Below are positions 14,995 to 24,154 of a stretch of 46,120 bases of DNA, piece by piece (positions within the stretch are counted from its first letter, which is position 1; every line of letters starts with the position of its first letter). Source of the stretch: Spirochaetales bacterium (GTDB taxonomy: Bacteria > Spirochaetota > Spirochaetia > DSM-2461); contig JAQQAM010000128.1 in assembly GCA_028532905.1 (NCBI GenBank), positions 1-46,120 of the forward strand. The letters run 5' to 3'. The notes under the pieces are model-generated. The model did not search any database, had not been told where the DNA came from, and saw nothing but the letters and a program-made list of their open reading frames with translations. The position numbers and the translations under genes are program-made.

Positions 14995-16497
14995 ATGACA
15001 GCATATTTAGAATTCAAATCTGTTTCCAAACAGTTCCCCGGAGTGAAGGCTCTGGACGATGTAACATTCTCTGTCCAGTCAGGAGAAGTTCATGGATTGA
15101 TCGGAGAGAACGGTGCCGGGAAATCGACTCTTCTCAAGATCTTGAGCGGTGCCTACTTTCCCAGCGAGGGAGCCGTTTATATCAACAGTCAGGCCATGGA
15201 TTTTCAGGGGACAAAGGATGCCCTGGATGCAGGAGTTGCCATTATTTATCAGGAACTGAACCTGGTGCCCGAAATGACTGTTGCCGAGAATCTGCTTCTA
15301 GGACACTTTCCCCGCAAAAAATCCGGATTCATCGACTTTAAAACCATGAAAGAAATTGCCAGTAAGGAGCTGAGCTACATACTGGAAGAAATAGACCCTG
15401 ATCAGAAGATCAAGAATCTGTCCATTGGTCAGAGACAGATGATCGAAATAGCCAAGGCATTACTCCACAATGCGGATATCATAGCCTTTGATGAACCCAC
15501 CAGCTCCCTTTCCGACAAAGAGACCATCCGGCTGTTTGAAATCATCAAGAACCTGCAGAAAGCAGGCAAAGCCATTATCTATGTGTCTCACAGAATGGAA
15601 GAGATTTTTAAAATCTGCAACACAGTGACCGTCTTCCGGGACGGAAAAAAAATTGAAACATTCACAGATATGTCCAAAGTAGACCATGACATACTGGTCA
15701 GCCGGATGGTGGGCCGGGATATCAAGGATGTTTACAGTTACAGACAGAGGGAACAGGGACAAACGGTTCTTGAAGTCAAGGATCTTATGGGACCCGGCCT
15801 GGCAAAACCTGCCAGTTTCTCCCTGAAAAAAGGGGAGATCCTCGGATTTTTCGGTCTGGTGGGAGCCGGACGCTCTGAACTGATGCGCCTGATCTACGGT
15901 GCGGAGAAACACAGCGGCGGCGCTTTTTACCTGGATGAAGAGCAGATGAAGATCAACTCTCCCCGATCGGCCATCGAAAAGGGAATGTTCTTCTGCCCGG
16001 AAGACAGAAAAGACGAAGGGATTATTCCCATCCGCTCTGTTAATGAAAACATCAATATATCCGTCCGGCGGCACAGCATGAAAGCGGGTCTCTTTCTGGA
16101 CAAGAAAAAAGAGAGAGAGACCACCGACAGTTTTATCAGCAAACTCCAGATCAAGACCCCTAACAGGGACAAGGATGTGGGGAGCCTTTCCGGGGGGAAC
16201 CAGCAGAAGGTAATCCTGGCCCGATGGCTGGCGGAAGATGTGAAGATCCTGATTATGGATGAACCCACCAGAGGGATTGACGTGGGAACCAAGAATGAAA
16301 TCTATCAGCTAATGTACCAGCTGACGGAAGAGGGAAAGTCCATTATCTGTGTCTCCAGCGATCTGCCGGAAGTCATGGGAGTGTCCGACAGGCTCATTGT
16401 CATGAGAGACGGTGAGATCGTAACATCATTTGAACGGGATGAGTTCTCTGAAGAGACAATTCTGAGCAAGGCTCTGCCCGACAAGGCAGAAAATTAA
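14995..16497 (+). CDS. araG: L-arabinose ABC transporter double ATPase AraG
   Basis: This 500-residue protein powers arabinose import. Half 1: intact Walker A GENGAGKST, Q-loop YQELNLVPEMTVAEN, signature LSIGQRQMIEIAKAL, Walker B IIAFDEPTSSLS and switch His in YVSHRMEEIF. Half 2: the usual degenerate GLVGAGRSE, PEDRKDEGIIP, LSGGNQQK and MDEPTRGIDVG. Blocks such as AGVAIIYQELNLVPEMTVAEN and TDMSKVDHD..V..MVGRDI match E. coli AraG closely, more so than RbsA. The Walker A of this copy is normal, unlike the first transporter's ATPase. The ribosome binding site is weak (AAGAG-type). araH follows after 15 nt. Confidence 0.92.
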   Translation: MTAYLEFKSVSKQFPGVKALDDVTFSVQSGEVHGLIGENGAGKSTLLKILSGAYFPSEGAVYINSQAMDFQGTKDALDAGVAIIYQELNLVPEMTVAENLLLGHFPRKKSGFIDFKTMKEIASKELSYILEEIDPDQKIKNLSIGQRQMIEIAKALLHNADIIAFDEPTSSLSDKETIRLFEIIKNLQKAGKAIIYVSHRMEEIFKICNTVTVFRDGKKIETFTDMSKVDHDILVSRMVGRDIKDVYSYRQREQGQTVLEVKDLMGPGLAKPASFSLKKGEILGFFGLVGAGRSELMRLIYGAEKHSGGAFYLDEEQMKINSPRSAIEKGMFFCPEDRKDEGIIPIRSVNENINISVRRHSMKAGLFLDKKKERETTDSFISKLQIKTPNRDKDVGSLSGGNQQKVILARWLAEDVKILIMDEPTRGIDVGTKNEIYQLMYQLTEEGKSIICVSSDLPEVMGVSDRLIVMRDGEIVTSFERDEFSEETILSKALPDKAEN

Positions 16498-16512
16498 TAA
16501 AAAGAGGAAATA

Positions 16513-17493
16513 ATGGAAAATACAAATGCCATAAAACCGGTCAATCCTGCTGTAAAGGTCATCCGGAATCTGTGGGAAAATTCAGGAATGCTGGTTATCT
16601 TCATTCTTCTGTTTATCATACTGTCGATATTCGTCCCCTACTTCTTCACCTGGAGAAACATGATCGGTCTCGGTCTTTCCGTCTCCATGGTGGGTATGGT
16701 GGCCTGTACCATGCTGTTCTGCCTGGCTTCGGGAGACTTTGACCTCTCGGTAGAAAATATCGTTGCCTTTTCCGGTGTCACCGCGGCTGTTGTGATCAAT
16801 GCCACAGGCAGCATTTTCATTGGTGTTCTGGCAGGGGTTCTGGGGGGCGGACTGATCGGTATCATAAACGGTACCATTATCGCCAAAGCGGGAATCAATG
16901 CCCTGATCACAACTCTGGGTATGGCTCAGATTGTCAGAGGAATGGCCTTTATCGTCTCCGGCGGCAGTGCGGTGGGCATCACAAACATGGCCTTCTTCAA
17001 CCTGGGGAACGGCCAGTTCCTTGGCATGCCCAATCCCATCTGGATCACCATCATCTGTTTTGTGGTTTTCGGGGTCCTTTTGAACAACACATCCTATGGA
17101 AAAAACACTCTGGCCATGGGAGGCAATATGGAAGCCACAAGGCTTGCGGGTGTTGCCGTCGACAAAATCAAGATTATGATTTTTACGATTCAGGGAATGA
17201 TGGCCGGTTTTGCAGGAGTGGTTCTGGCTTCCAGAATGACAAGCGGACAGCCCAATACATCCATCGGATTTTCACTGGATGTTATCTCTGCCTGTGTACT
17301 GGGGGGAGTATCCCTTTCCGGTGGTGTCGCCCCCATACAGGGCGCTATTGTGGGAGTTCTGATTATGGGTACGGTTCAGAATGCCATGAACCTGATGAAT
17401 ATACCCACCTTCTACCAGTATGTTGTCAGAGGTGTGATTCTCCTGATCGCCGTATTGATAGACCGGTTCAAACAGACCAACACGAAAAACTGA
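16513..17493 (+). CDS. araH: L-arabinose ABC transporter permease AraH
   Basis: This 326-residue inner-membrane permease of the BPD_transp_2 family completes the AraFGH importer. It has many hydrophobic segments from residue ~25 on, the ASGDFDLSVENIVAFSG loop, the coupling region YGKNTLAMGGNMEATRLAGVAVDKIK, and the C-terminal CVLGGVSLSGGVAPIQGAIVGVLIMG. AGAGGAA precedes the ATG. The cytosolic coupling region is where AraG docks, and may also be where the AraG-like domain of the fusion kinase could dock (inference). A strong terminator ends the operon. Confidence 0.93.
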   Translation: MENTNAIKPVNPAVKVIRNLWENSGMLVIFILLFIILSIFVPYFFTWRNMIGLGLSVSMVGMVACTMLFCLASGDFDLSVENIVAFSGVTAAVVINATGSIFIGVLAGVLGGGLIGIINGTIIAKAGINALITTLGMAQIVRGMAFIVSGGSAVGITNMAFFNLGNGQFLGMPNPIWITIICFVVFGVLLNNTSYGKNTLAMGGNMEATRLAGVAVDKIKIMIFTIQGMMAGFAGVVLASRMTSGQPNTSIGFSLDVISACVLGGVSLSGGVAPIQGAIVGVLIMGTVQNAMNLMNIPTFYQYVVRGVILLIAVLIDRFKQTNTKN

Positions 17494-17515
17494 TCCTGAG
17501 CCTGACGGGATCTGC

Positions 17516-17541
17516 AGCCGGGTTCATGCCCGGCTTTTTTT
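17516..17541 (+). terminator. Terminator of araFGH
   Basis: A 7-bp stem AGCCGGG / CCCGGCT with the loop TTCATG is followed by seven Ts: a textbook intrinsic terminator 23 nt after the araH stop. Confidence 0.85.
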
Positions 17542-17579
17542 GGGTCCGGACCTTATGGATACTGAAAAAAGGAGAGATT

Positions 17580-18749
17580 ATGAACAATATTGAAAGACTG
17601 ACAGCGACGCTTCAGGGCCGGGAAACCGACCGGATTATGACCTATGACCTTGTGGACAACACGGAAGTACTGAAAGCCTACGGCGGTTATAATGATGAAA
17701 AAAAATACAGCCCCGAAGAACTGATGGAAATCAATGTCAAAGCCTTCAAAGGAATCGGACTTGATATCACCCGGGGTACCCATGATCCCGTCGATCACTG
17801 GATGCGTCATAAGGTGGACAACTGGATCCGCTTTATGGGAGTCGATCCGGCCAACTGGCTGGTGGAACAGGGGGGCGATACAGCCTGGATTTCCAAAAGA
17901 CCCTTTGACGATCTGACAGGGCTTGAAAAAAACCTCCCCTCCCTTCCCCGTGAGGATGAGATCAGGGAATGGTACAGTCCCTTTATCAGAGAGACCACGG
18001 CCCTGTTCAATTCCTATGACAGAGTCATCATAGGAGGGGTGGAAGGTCCCCTGTGCGATGCCTATACCTATGTGGATCTGGAACTCTTCTCCCTGGTCCT
18101 TTTTGATGCTCCTGAACTGATAGAGCATATTATGGACTGCACCTGTGCCTACTCAGAGGCTATAGCCAGAATATACAGTGAAAACGAAACCGCCCCTGTA
18201 CAGTTTATGGGTGAAGATATTGCCGGCTCAACGGGCCCCATTTTTTCTCCTTCCATGATTGAAGAGCTCTGTCTGGAACGGTGGCAAAGAATCGCCGCCC
18301 CCATCCGGGAGAAGGGAGGAACTTTTATCTTTCACACCGACGGAAGATACGGGCCTCTTCTGGACCTGATTCTGGGAAAGGATAAATTTAATGCTCAGGC
18401 TCTGAATCCCATTGAACGCTGCGGATGCAATGATATATTTGAGATCCATCAGGCCTGGCCGGAGACATACCTGTTCGGAAATGTGTGCTGTGAGGAGACC
18501 CTGCCCTACGGAAACAGGGCGGATGTGGAAGATGAGACTCTGGAGCTCATAGAAAAGGCAGGTGCAGACAGAAAAATATTCATAGGCTCTTCCAGTGAAG
18601 TCCATGAACTGATTCCTCTGATCAATATTGAAACCATGTACAATACGGTTCATGAGTACGGCAGCTATCCCCTGGATCTGGACAGAATCAGAGGGAGACG
18701 GCGGGAAATCGCTTCAAAAAGGAAAGTCCGGAAAGACCTTCCTCTCTGA
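17580..18749 (+). CDS. URO-D/MtaA-superfamily protein, copy 2
   Basis: This 389-residue cytoplasmic barrel protein starts at the ATG at 17580 behind AAAGGAGAG; the longer ORF-track start lies within the upstream terminator and is wrong. Superfamily marks include RLTATLQGRETDRI near the start (the common 'R...aL.Ge.pDR.P' opening), GGVEGPLCDAYTYV, GEDIAGSTGPIFSPSMIEE and FHTDGRYGPLLDLIL. Like copy 1 it has HxDG rather than the HxC zinc pair of MtaA. There is a Cys-rich stretch CGCN and CC further on. It lacks HemE porphyrin motifs, so heme synthesis is unlikely. The gene follows araFGH but a terminator lies between, so co-expression is not assured. Confidence 0.8.
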   Translation: MNNIERLTATLQGRETDRIMTYDLVDNTEVLKAYGGYNDEKKYSPEELMEINVKAFKGIGLDITRGTHDPVDHWMRHKVDNWIRFMGVDPANWLVEQGGDTAWISKRPFDDLTGLEKNLPSLPREDEIREWYSPFIRETTALFNSYDRVIIGGVEGPLCDAYTYVDLELFSLVLFDAPELIEHIMDCTCAYSEAIARIYSENETAPVQFMGEDIAGSTGPIFSPSMIEELCLERWQRIAAPIREKGGTFIFHTDGRYGPLLDLILGKDKFNAQALNPIERCGCNDIFEIHQAWPETYLFGNVCCEETLPYGNRADVEDETLELIEKAGADRKIFIGSSSEVHELIPLINIETMYNTVHEYGSYPLDLDRIRGRRREIASKRKVRKDLPL

Positions 18750-18787
18750 TGACTTCCGGAGTGACCCCTCTTTTCTGAGACCCGAGC

Positions 18788-19690
18788 CTAAGCATCAAGG
18801 GTATAACTGACTTCCCACTCCCTGATCTCTCCCGCCTTCCAGACCGCCGGAATCCCGAAACCTTCTGAACGGGAGGGACTGTCAAAGGGAGCGGTGGCCG
18901 GTTCGGGGGCAAGGTTATAGTCTCCGCCGAAGCCTCCCTTGTTGATCCAGAACCCCAGCCAGGGCAGGATTCCCGCAGGATAGCTCATGGTCAGGCTCCC
19001 CCGCCTGTCCTTCAGGATAAACTCTCCCTTTGAAAGAGGTTCAGTGCAGTAGAACTTATAGGCGCTCCCCTCTTTGAGCGTTCCGGGACGCAGCAGTTTT
19101 CCTGCACCGGGGACCTCGCCGTTCTCACCCCATTCCACTGTATTGAGATAAAGTCCCAGATCCCCCCCGTTACCGGCCTGTGTGATGGACCGGCACTCCC
19201 CGGGAACCTTTATTTCACTTTCGGGATGAAATGAAAACAGGGGATGGGGGGTCCACAAAGCGGGAAAATCAGAATCCGACAGATTCACCACAGTATACCG
19301 GCAGATGACAGAGTTCTCAGACAGGAGGATATTCCGCACAAAACGGTAGGGCAGAAGGTTCCCGTCGAACCTCATTTCCACAGAATCTGTGCTATGGGAC
19401 AGAATATCCCAGTGACTGCTCCACAGCTCGCCGTGATCCGGAAGAATAACCACAGACCCGTCGGCCTGCACAGATTCCTCCTTGATGATTGTGGGAAACA
19501 TCTCATCTGACCCGAAGGCCACCTCTTTGGTGAAGGAACCGTCCTCTGCCGGACAGATATCCTCCTTTTCAGACTGAAAGAGCCATTCACTGCTGTTTAC
19601 TTTGTTGAACAGGGATATGATTTTTCCCCCGTAGGATGAGAGAACCACCCTGACGCTGCTGTTTTCAATACTGATTGTGTCCAGTTTCAT
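18788..19690 (-). CDS. Aldose 1-epimerase-like protein (galactose mutarotase fold)
   Basis: This 300-residue cytoplasmic protein belongs to the galactose-mutarotase-like fold: SYGGKIISLFNK near the start, FGSDEMFPTI, DHGELWSSHWDIL, LLPYRFVRNILL, then LWTPHPLFSF with a candidate active-site His and, near the end, NLAPEPATAPFD. The pattern is nearest to mutarotase-like enzymes that act on sugars in catabolic loci; the exact sugar is unknown. The ATG at 19690 follows GGAGAAAATC; the track's longer version overlaps the AraC gene and is not needed. It lies 34 nt behind the AraC regulator on the same strand, so both probably share one message. Confidence 0.8.
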   Translation of the reverse strand: MKLDTISIENSSVRVVLSSYGGKIISLFNKVNSSEWLFQSEKEDICPAEDGSFTKEVAFGSDEMFPTIIKEESVQADGSVVILPDHGELWSSHWDILSHSTDSVEMRFDGNLLPYRFVRNILLSENSVICRYTVVNLSDSDFPALWTPHPLFSFHPESEIKVPGECRSITQAGNGGDLGLYLNTVEWGENGEVPGAGKLLRPGTLKEGSAYKFYCTEPLSKGEFILKDRRGSLTMSYPAGILPWLGFWINKGGFGGDYNLAPEPATAPFDSPSRSEGFGIPAVWKAGEIREWEVSYTLDA

Positions 19691-19724
19691 GATTTTCTCC
19701 TTTATGCTGCAGGGACTCTGCCTG

Positions 19725-20627
19725 TCAGCTCTGATTGACTTTGTTTCTGTATTCTGTTGGTGCCAGACCCATAATTTTTTTAAAGACCCGTGAAAAATAG
19801 TAGCGGTCCCGGTATAAGCACAGCTCTCCAATCTCCTGCACTTCCAGATCGCTGACTTCCAGAAGACGGCAGGCTTTCTGGATTTTCATCCGGCTGTAAA
19901 ACTCCACCGGCGAACATCCCCGGGCTTTTTTGAAGGTATCCGAAAAATGGGGAACCGACAAATTCAGCCAGGAGGCCATATCCTCCAGACTCAGGTTCTC
20001 CCCTTCATCCAGAGACTCCCGCATCCTGTTAATAATTCTGTCTACCCGCTTCAGATTGGACCGGCTGATATCCCTGTGGAAGCTCCGGTTCCCGTACAGA
20101 ACTGATGTTAAAATGGCGGCCCCCAGCTGACCGCTTTTCAGCAGGATATCTCCGGAATACCCCTCCCCCATTGTTTCAAGGAGGTAGGAGAAGAGACTGC
20201 CCAGCTGATTCACAGTTCTGGAACAGAGGGAGATGACGCCCCTGTAACCGTCCAGAGCAGAGGTATAGGATTCCAGAAGATCCCCTTTCACATGCATCCA
20301 GTACAGACTCCAGGGATGGTTATCGGATGATCCGTATATATGTCTGATACCGGGTGGAATATAACAGGCCTGATTCTTCTTGAGAATGACCGTAGCATCC
20401 TCTCCGGTTCTGATAAACCCCTCACCCTCACAGCAGTATAACAGAATACCTTCCTCCACAGGAGTCCTGCGGCTCTTCTGGTGACCGGCGGCCTCCGGAA
20501 AATATCCGGCATCACTGACCATGAAATTCCGCAGTAAAACCGAGTGGGCTCCGTCTGTGCTGACAACCGGAGGAATCACATAGAGTTCCTGATTGATAAA
20601 ACCCTCTTCTCTCCTTATATATTTCAA
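19725..20627 (-). CDS. AraC-family regulator (cupin sensor, two HTHs)
   Basis: This 300-residue protein has an N-terminal cupin-like sugar-binding half (LLYCCEGEGFIRTGEDATVILKKNQACYIPPGIRHIYGSS) and a C-terminal pair of HTHs (LSLEDMASWLNLSVPHFSDTFKKARGCSPVEFYSRMKIQKACRLL and VQEIGELCLYRDRYYFSRVFKKIMGLAPTEYR). It begins with TTG at 20627; AGGAG eight bases upstream supports this. It is transcribed with the epimerase-like gene and is divergent from the DUF5107-TPR gene, both plausible targets. Confidence 0.92.
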   Translation of the reverse strand: MKYIRREEGFINQELYVIPPVVSTDGAHSVLLRNFMVSDAGYFPEAAGHQKSRRTPVEEGILLYCCEGEGFIRTGEDATVILKKNQACYIPPGIRHIYGSSDNHPWSLYWMHVKGDLLESYTSALDGYRGVISLCSRTVNQLGSLFSYLLETMGEGYSGDILLKSGQLGAAILTSVLYGNRSFHRDISRSNLKRVDRIINRMRESLDEGENLSLEDMASWLNLSVPHFSDTFKKARGCSPVEFYSRMKIQKACRLLEVSDLEVQEIGELCLYRDRYYFSRVFKKIMGLAPTEYRNKVNQS

Positions 20628-20651
20628 ACCGGAATCTCCTCTACCCTCTCT

Positions 20652-20680
20652 ATTCTAGTTTCAGCACAAATAAATAGCAA
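20652..20680 (-). promoter_or_regulatory. Promoter of the AraC-epimerase operon
   Basis: Reading leftward, TTGCTA (20675-20680) and TAGAAT (20652-20657) have a 17-bp spacer. This gives a ~20-nt leader containing the AGGAG ribosome binding site. Confidence 0.55.
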
Positions 20681-20827
20681 CTGAATCAGAATATAATCCA
20701 TCCGACAGGAAGATTGTCCATTTCTGATTTCCCGAAGCCGGATGTAAACTTGTAATCAAAATCAGGAATCCGGGATCTGTTTTAAAAGACACCCGGCAAT
20801 ACCGGTACTCCGGTAAAAGGATTGAAC

Positions 20828-23800
20828 ATGAATGCCAGTGTAAAAGAGACAACTGTTGTCATACCGACCTATCCGGCAGGTCCCAAAGAAAAAAATCCCC
20901 TGTTTCTGGAAAAAAGGGTGTATCAGGGTTCAAGCGGTTCCGTCTACCCCTATCCGGTGATTGAATCAGTGGGACGGGAGAAGCAGAATCAGGAGTGGAA
21001 GGCTCTTATTCTTGAAAACAGATATTTGAAAATAATGATCCTCCCGGAACTGGGCGGACGGGTGCAGATGGCCTATGACAAGACGAATGACAGCCATTTC
21101 GTCTACTACAACCAGGTGATCAAACCGGCACTGGTAGGACTCACGGGTCCCTGGATTTCAGGGGGAATAGAGTTCAACTGGCCCCAGCACCACAGACCGG
21201 GAACCTATGATCCCACAGACTACAGAATAACAGAGAATGAAGACGGCAGCGCCACCGTCTGGATCGGAGAACTGGAGAGGATAAGCCGGACCAGAGTCAC
21301 AACGGCCTTTACCCTGCAGCCGGACAAGGTGGTACTGGAAATTGAAGCCAGACTCTATAACGGATCATCAGCCCCGAAAACCTTCCTCTGGTGGGCCAAT
21401 CCGGCGGTGAGTGTGGGAGATGACTACCAGTCCATATTCCCCCCCGATGTCCATGCGGTGATGGATCACGGTAAAAGGGATGTCTCCACATTCCCCATTG
21501 CCACAGGCACCTACTATAAGATGGACTACTCTGCAGGGGTCGATATCAGCCGTTACAAAAACATCCCTGTCCCCACAAGCTACATGGCCTACCATTCGGA
21601 TTATGACTTTATGGGCTGCTATGATCACGGAAAGAAAACAGGGATGCTTCACATAGCCAACCATCATCTGGTTCCGGGTAAGAAGCAGTGGACCTGGGGG
21701 AACGGGGACTTCGGAAAAGCCTGGGACCGGAACCTGACCGATGAAGACGGCCCGTATATAGAACTGATGACAGGAGCATTCACAGACAATCAACCCGATT
21801 TCAGCTGGCTCCAGCCGGGGGAAGAGAAGGTATTCCGCCAGAACTTCCTACCCTATAAGGATCTTCCCACTGTAGACAATGCCTCAACCGAGGCGGCCCT
21901 GTCTCTGGATCTTTCAGAATCAGAGATCAGCTGCGGCGTGTATGTCACCTCTGTAATGCAGAATCTGGAACTGGAACTCCGCTGCCGGGGCGAAGTGATC
22001 CTGTCAAAATACTTGTCCATGACCCCCGAAGCCTCTGTTTCAATCTCAGCGCCCCGGCCTGCGGGAACAGAGGAAACAGATTTTGTTCTGGTCCTGAAAT
22101 CCGAAGGGAAAGAGATTCTCAGGGCCTGGAAAGAGGGGGACACTGCGGATGACATCCCCGAACCCGCCTCAGATCCGGGAATGCCCGAAGAGATCGGTTC
22201 CGTGGAGGAACTCTACCTGACGGGTCTGCATCTGGAACAGTACAGACACGCCACCCGCAACCCCGAAGATTACTACCGGGAAGGACTGAAACGGGACCCG
22301 GGAGAGAGCCGCATCCTCACAGCCATGGGAAAAAGAACTCTTGAAAAAGGGAATTTCCCGGCAGCAGAGGAGTACTTCCAAAAAGCAGTGGCCCGGCTGA
22401 CCCGCCGGAACCCCAATCCCTATGACGGAGAAGCCCTCTACCATCTGGGATGGACCCTGCGCTACCGGAACAGAGACGATGAGGCTTATGAAAAATTCTA
22501 CAAGGCTGTCTGGAATGGAGCCTGGCAGGGAGCCGCCTACACCGAGCTGGCCCGAATATCCGTGAGCCGGGGAGATTATGAACAGGCCCTGCTGGAACTG
22601 GATCGGGCTCTGGCGGCAGGAGCCCATAACAGAAAGGCCCTTCACCTGAGAGCCCTTGTTTTCAGACTGACAGACCGCCCGGATGAAGCGGAAAAGGCAG
22701 TGAAAGATCTCCTGGAGATTGATCCCCTGGACTACGGCGGCTGGTATGAAAACCATCTTCTGAAAGGGCAGACCCCGGCGTCGGAAAAGCAGTTCACAGA
22801 TGTGATTAGAGACAATGTGCATTCCCGGCTGGAATTGTCTCTGGATTATATCCTCTGCGGAGAATACCGGGAGGCAGCGGCCCTGCTCACAGCCGGAGGC
22901 GCTGAGTCTGAAAGTGCCTATGCCCTTCTCAGATACTATATTGCCTACTGTTTTAAAAAATCGGCTGATGCCGGACAGGGTGAATACAGGGATTGGCTGG
23001 ACAAAGCCGCAGCCGCTTCCCCTGACTACTGCTTCCCCAACAGAATCGAAACCGTCATGATTCTGGAGGAACTGAAAAAGGATGCACCAGAAGACGGATT
23101 TATCCCGTACTATCTGGGGAACTTCTACTACTTTAAAAGGGAGTATGCAAAAGCCGTGGACCTCTGGAAGGACTGTGCCGACAAAAAGCCTGATTTTCCG
23201 ACGGTCAGAAGAAATCTGGCCCTGGCCGCCTACAACAAGGAGGGGAAGGTCTCCTATGCCGGAAAGCTCCTGGAAGATGCCTTTTATCTGGATACAGAGG
23301 ATGCCCGGGTGATGTTCGAGCTGGATCAGTACTACAAAAAGGAGGGCCGTTCTGTGGATTTCAGGCTGAACTTCCTGAATGAACATCAGCCAAATGTCCG
23401 GAATAGGGACGACCTGATCATAGAAGAACTGACCCTCCTGAACCTGACGGGCAATCATGAACAAGCTCTGGATATAATGAATCATCATCAGTTTCAGCCC
23501 TGGGAAGGGGGGGAAGGCAAAGTGTCATCCCAGTATGTCCGTTCCCTGATTCTGATGGCTCTGGACGCCTACGGCAGGGGGGATTTTGAAAAAGCCGGTT
23601 CCTTTCTGGAACAGGCGGGGGTCTACCCCCCCCATCTGGGAGAAGGTAAACTGGATACCGTCACCGACAATGAACTGGAGTTCCTTAAAGGGGAAGTCCT
23701 GCTGGCGGAAGGGAAAAAAGAGGAAGCCGAAAAATGGTACAGGTCGGCAACCGGAGGAGAACAGATCCCCGCGTCTGCCATGTATTACAACGACCAGTCC

Positions 23801-24154
23801 GCAGAGCTCATCTACTACCAGGGCCTCTCCTGGGTCAGACTGGGGAATCCTGAAAAAGGAAGGGAGCGGTTTCAATCCCTTATCGACTGGTCCGAAGAGC
23901 ATATGAATGACGAGCCCCGGATTGATTATTTTGCCGTCTCCCTGCCGGACCTTCTGATCTTTGAAGAAGACCTTACCCTCAGAAACAGAACCTACTGTAC
24001 CTATCTGAAGGCCCTGGGACTCTTTGGACTGGGAAGCAGAAGAGAAGCACTCGAACATATGGCAGAGGTTCTGAAGGTGAACCCTGTTTATCCCGGAGCT
24101 TCCTTTCTGCAGCAGCTGTGGACCCGGGAGACCGGATTACTTCTGTCCCTGTAG
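20828..24154 (+). CDS. DUF5107 plus tetratricopeptide-repeat protein, 1108 residues
   Basis: This large protein has no signal peptide, so it is probably cytoplasmic. Residues ~40-340 form the DUF5107 domain, a mutarotase-like beta-sandwich: ENRYLKIMILPELGGRV, GPWISGGIEFNWPQHHRP, EARLYNGS..PKTFLWWANPAV and LMTGAFTDNQPDFSWLQPGE. From ~480 on, repeated helix pairs with YY..AL...P spacing are tetratricopeptide repeats (EEYFQKAVARL, ALYHLGWTLRYRN.DEAYEKFYKAVW, YYLGNFYYFKREYAKAVDLWKDCADKKPDF and others). The start is the ATG at 20828 with AAAGG seven bases before; the TTG two codons earlier is less likely. The combination is known from several phyla but not, to my knowledge, biochemically explained; sugar binding or processing coupled to a scaffold is a guess. 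It is divergent from an AraC regulator and ends 18 nt inside the convergent URO-D-like gene. Confidence 0.88.
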   Translation: MNASVKETTVVIPTYPAGPKEKNPLFLEKRVYQGSSGSVYPYPVIESVGREKQNQEWKALILENRYLKIMILPELGGRVQMAYDKTNDSHFVYYNQVIKPALVGLTGPWISGGIEFNWPQHHRPGTYDPTDYRITENEDGSATVWIGELERISRTRVTTAFTLQPDKVVLEIEARLYNGSSAPKTFLWWANPAVSVGDDYQSIFPPDVHAVMDHGKRDVSTFPIATGTYYKMDYSAGVDISRYKNIPVPTSYMAYHSDYDFMGCYDHGKKTGMLHIANHHLVPGKKQWTWGNGDFGKAWDRNLTDEDGPYIELMTGAFTDNQPDFSWLQPGEEKVFRQNFLPYKDLPTVDNASTEAALSLDLSESEISCGVYVTSVMQNLELELRCRGEVILSKYLSMTPEASVSISAPRPAGTEETDFVLVLKSEGKEILRAWKEGDTADDIPEPASDPGMPEEIGSVEELYLTGLHLEQYRHATRNPEDYYREGLKRDPGESRILTAMGKRTLEKGNFPAAEEYFQKAVARLTRRNPNPYDGEALYHLGWTLRYRNRDDEAYEKFYKAVWNGAWQGAAYTELARISVSRGDYEQALLELDRALAAGAHNRKALHLRALVFRLTDRPDEAEKAVKDLLEIDPLDYGGWYENHLLKGQTPASEKQFTDVIRDNVHSRLELSLDYILCGEYREAAALLTAGGAESESAYALLRYYIAYCFKKSADAGQGEYRDWLDKAAAASPDYCFPNRIETVMILEELKKDAPEDGFIPYYLGNFYYFKREYAKAVDLWKDCADKKPDFPTVRRNLALAAYNKEGKVSYAGKLLEDAFYLDTEDARVMFELDQYYKKEGRSVDFRLNFLNEHQPNVRNRDDLIIEELTLLNLTGNHEQALDIMNHHQFQPWEGGEGKVSSQYVRSLILMALDAYGRGDFEKAGSFLEQAGVYPPHLGEGKLDTVTDNELEFLKGEVLLAEGKKEEAEKWYRSATGGEQIPASAMYYNDQSAELIYYQGLSWVRLGNPEKGRERFQSLIDWSEEHMNDEPRIDYFAVSLPDLLIFEEDLTLRNRTYCTYLKALGLFGLGSRREALEHMAEVLKVNPVYPGASFLQQLWTRETGLLLSL

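Noticed and set aside
13926-15029. 367-codon minus-strand ORF
   Set aside because: It is the antisense shadow of araF and the araG start; Cys- and His-rich low-quality translation without motifs.
18788-19831. Long start (19831) of the epimerase-like gene
   Set aside because: It would overlap the AraC gene's end by over 100 nt; the ATG at 19690 has a good ribosome binding site and fits the family.
22169-23488. 439-codon ORF on the minus strand
   Set aside because: It lies wholly inside the DUF5107-TPR gene on the other strand, whose protein has clear domains; this frame shows no family motif.
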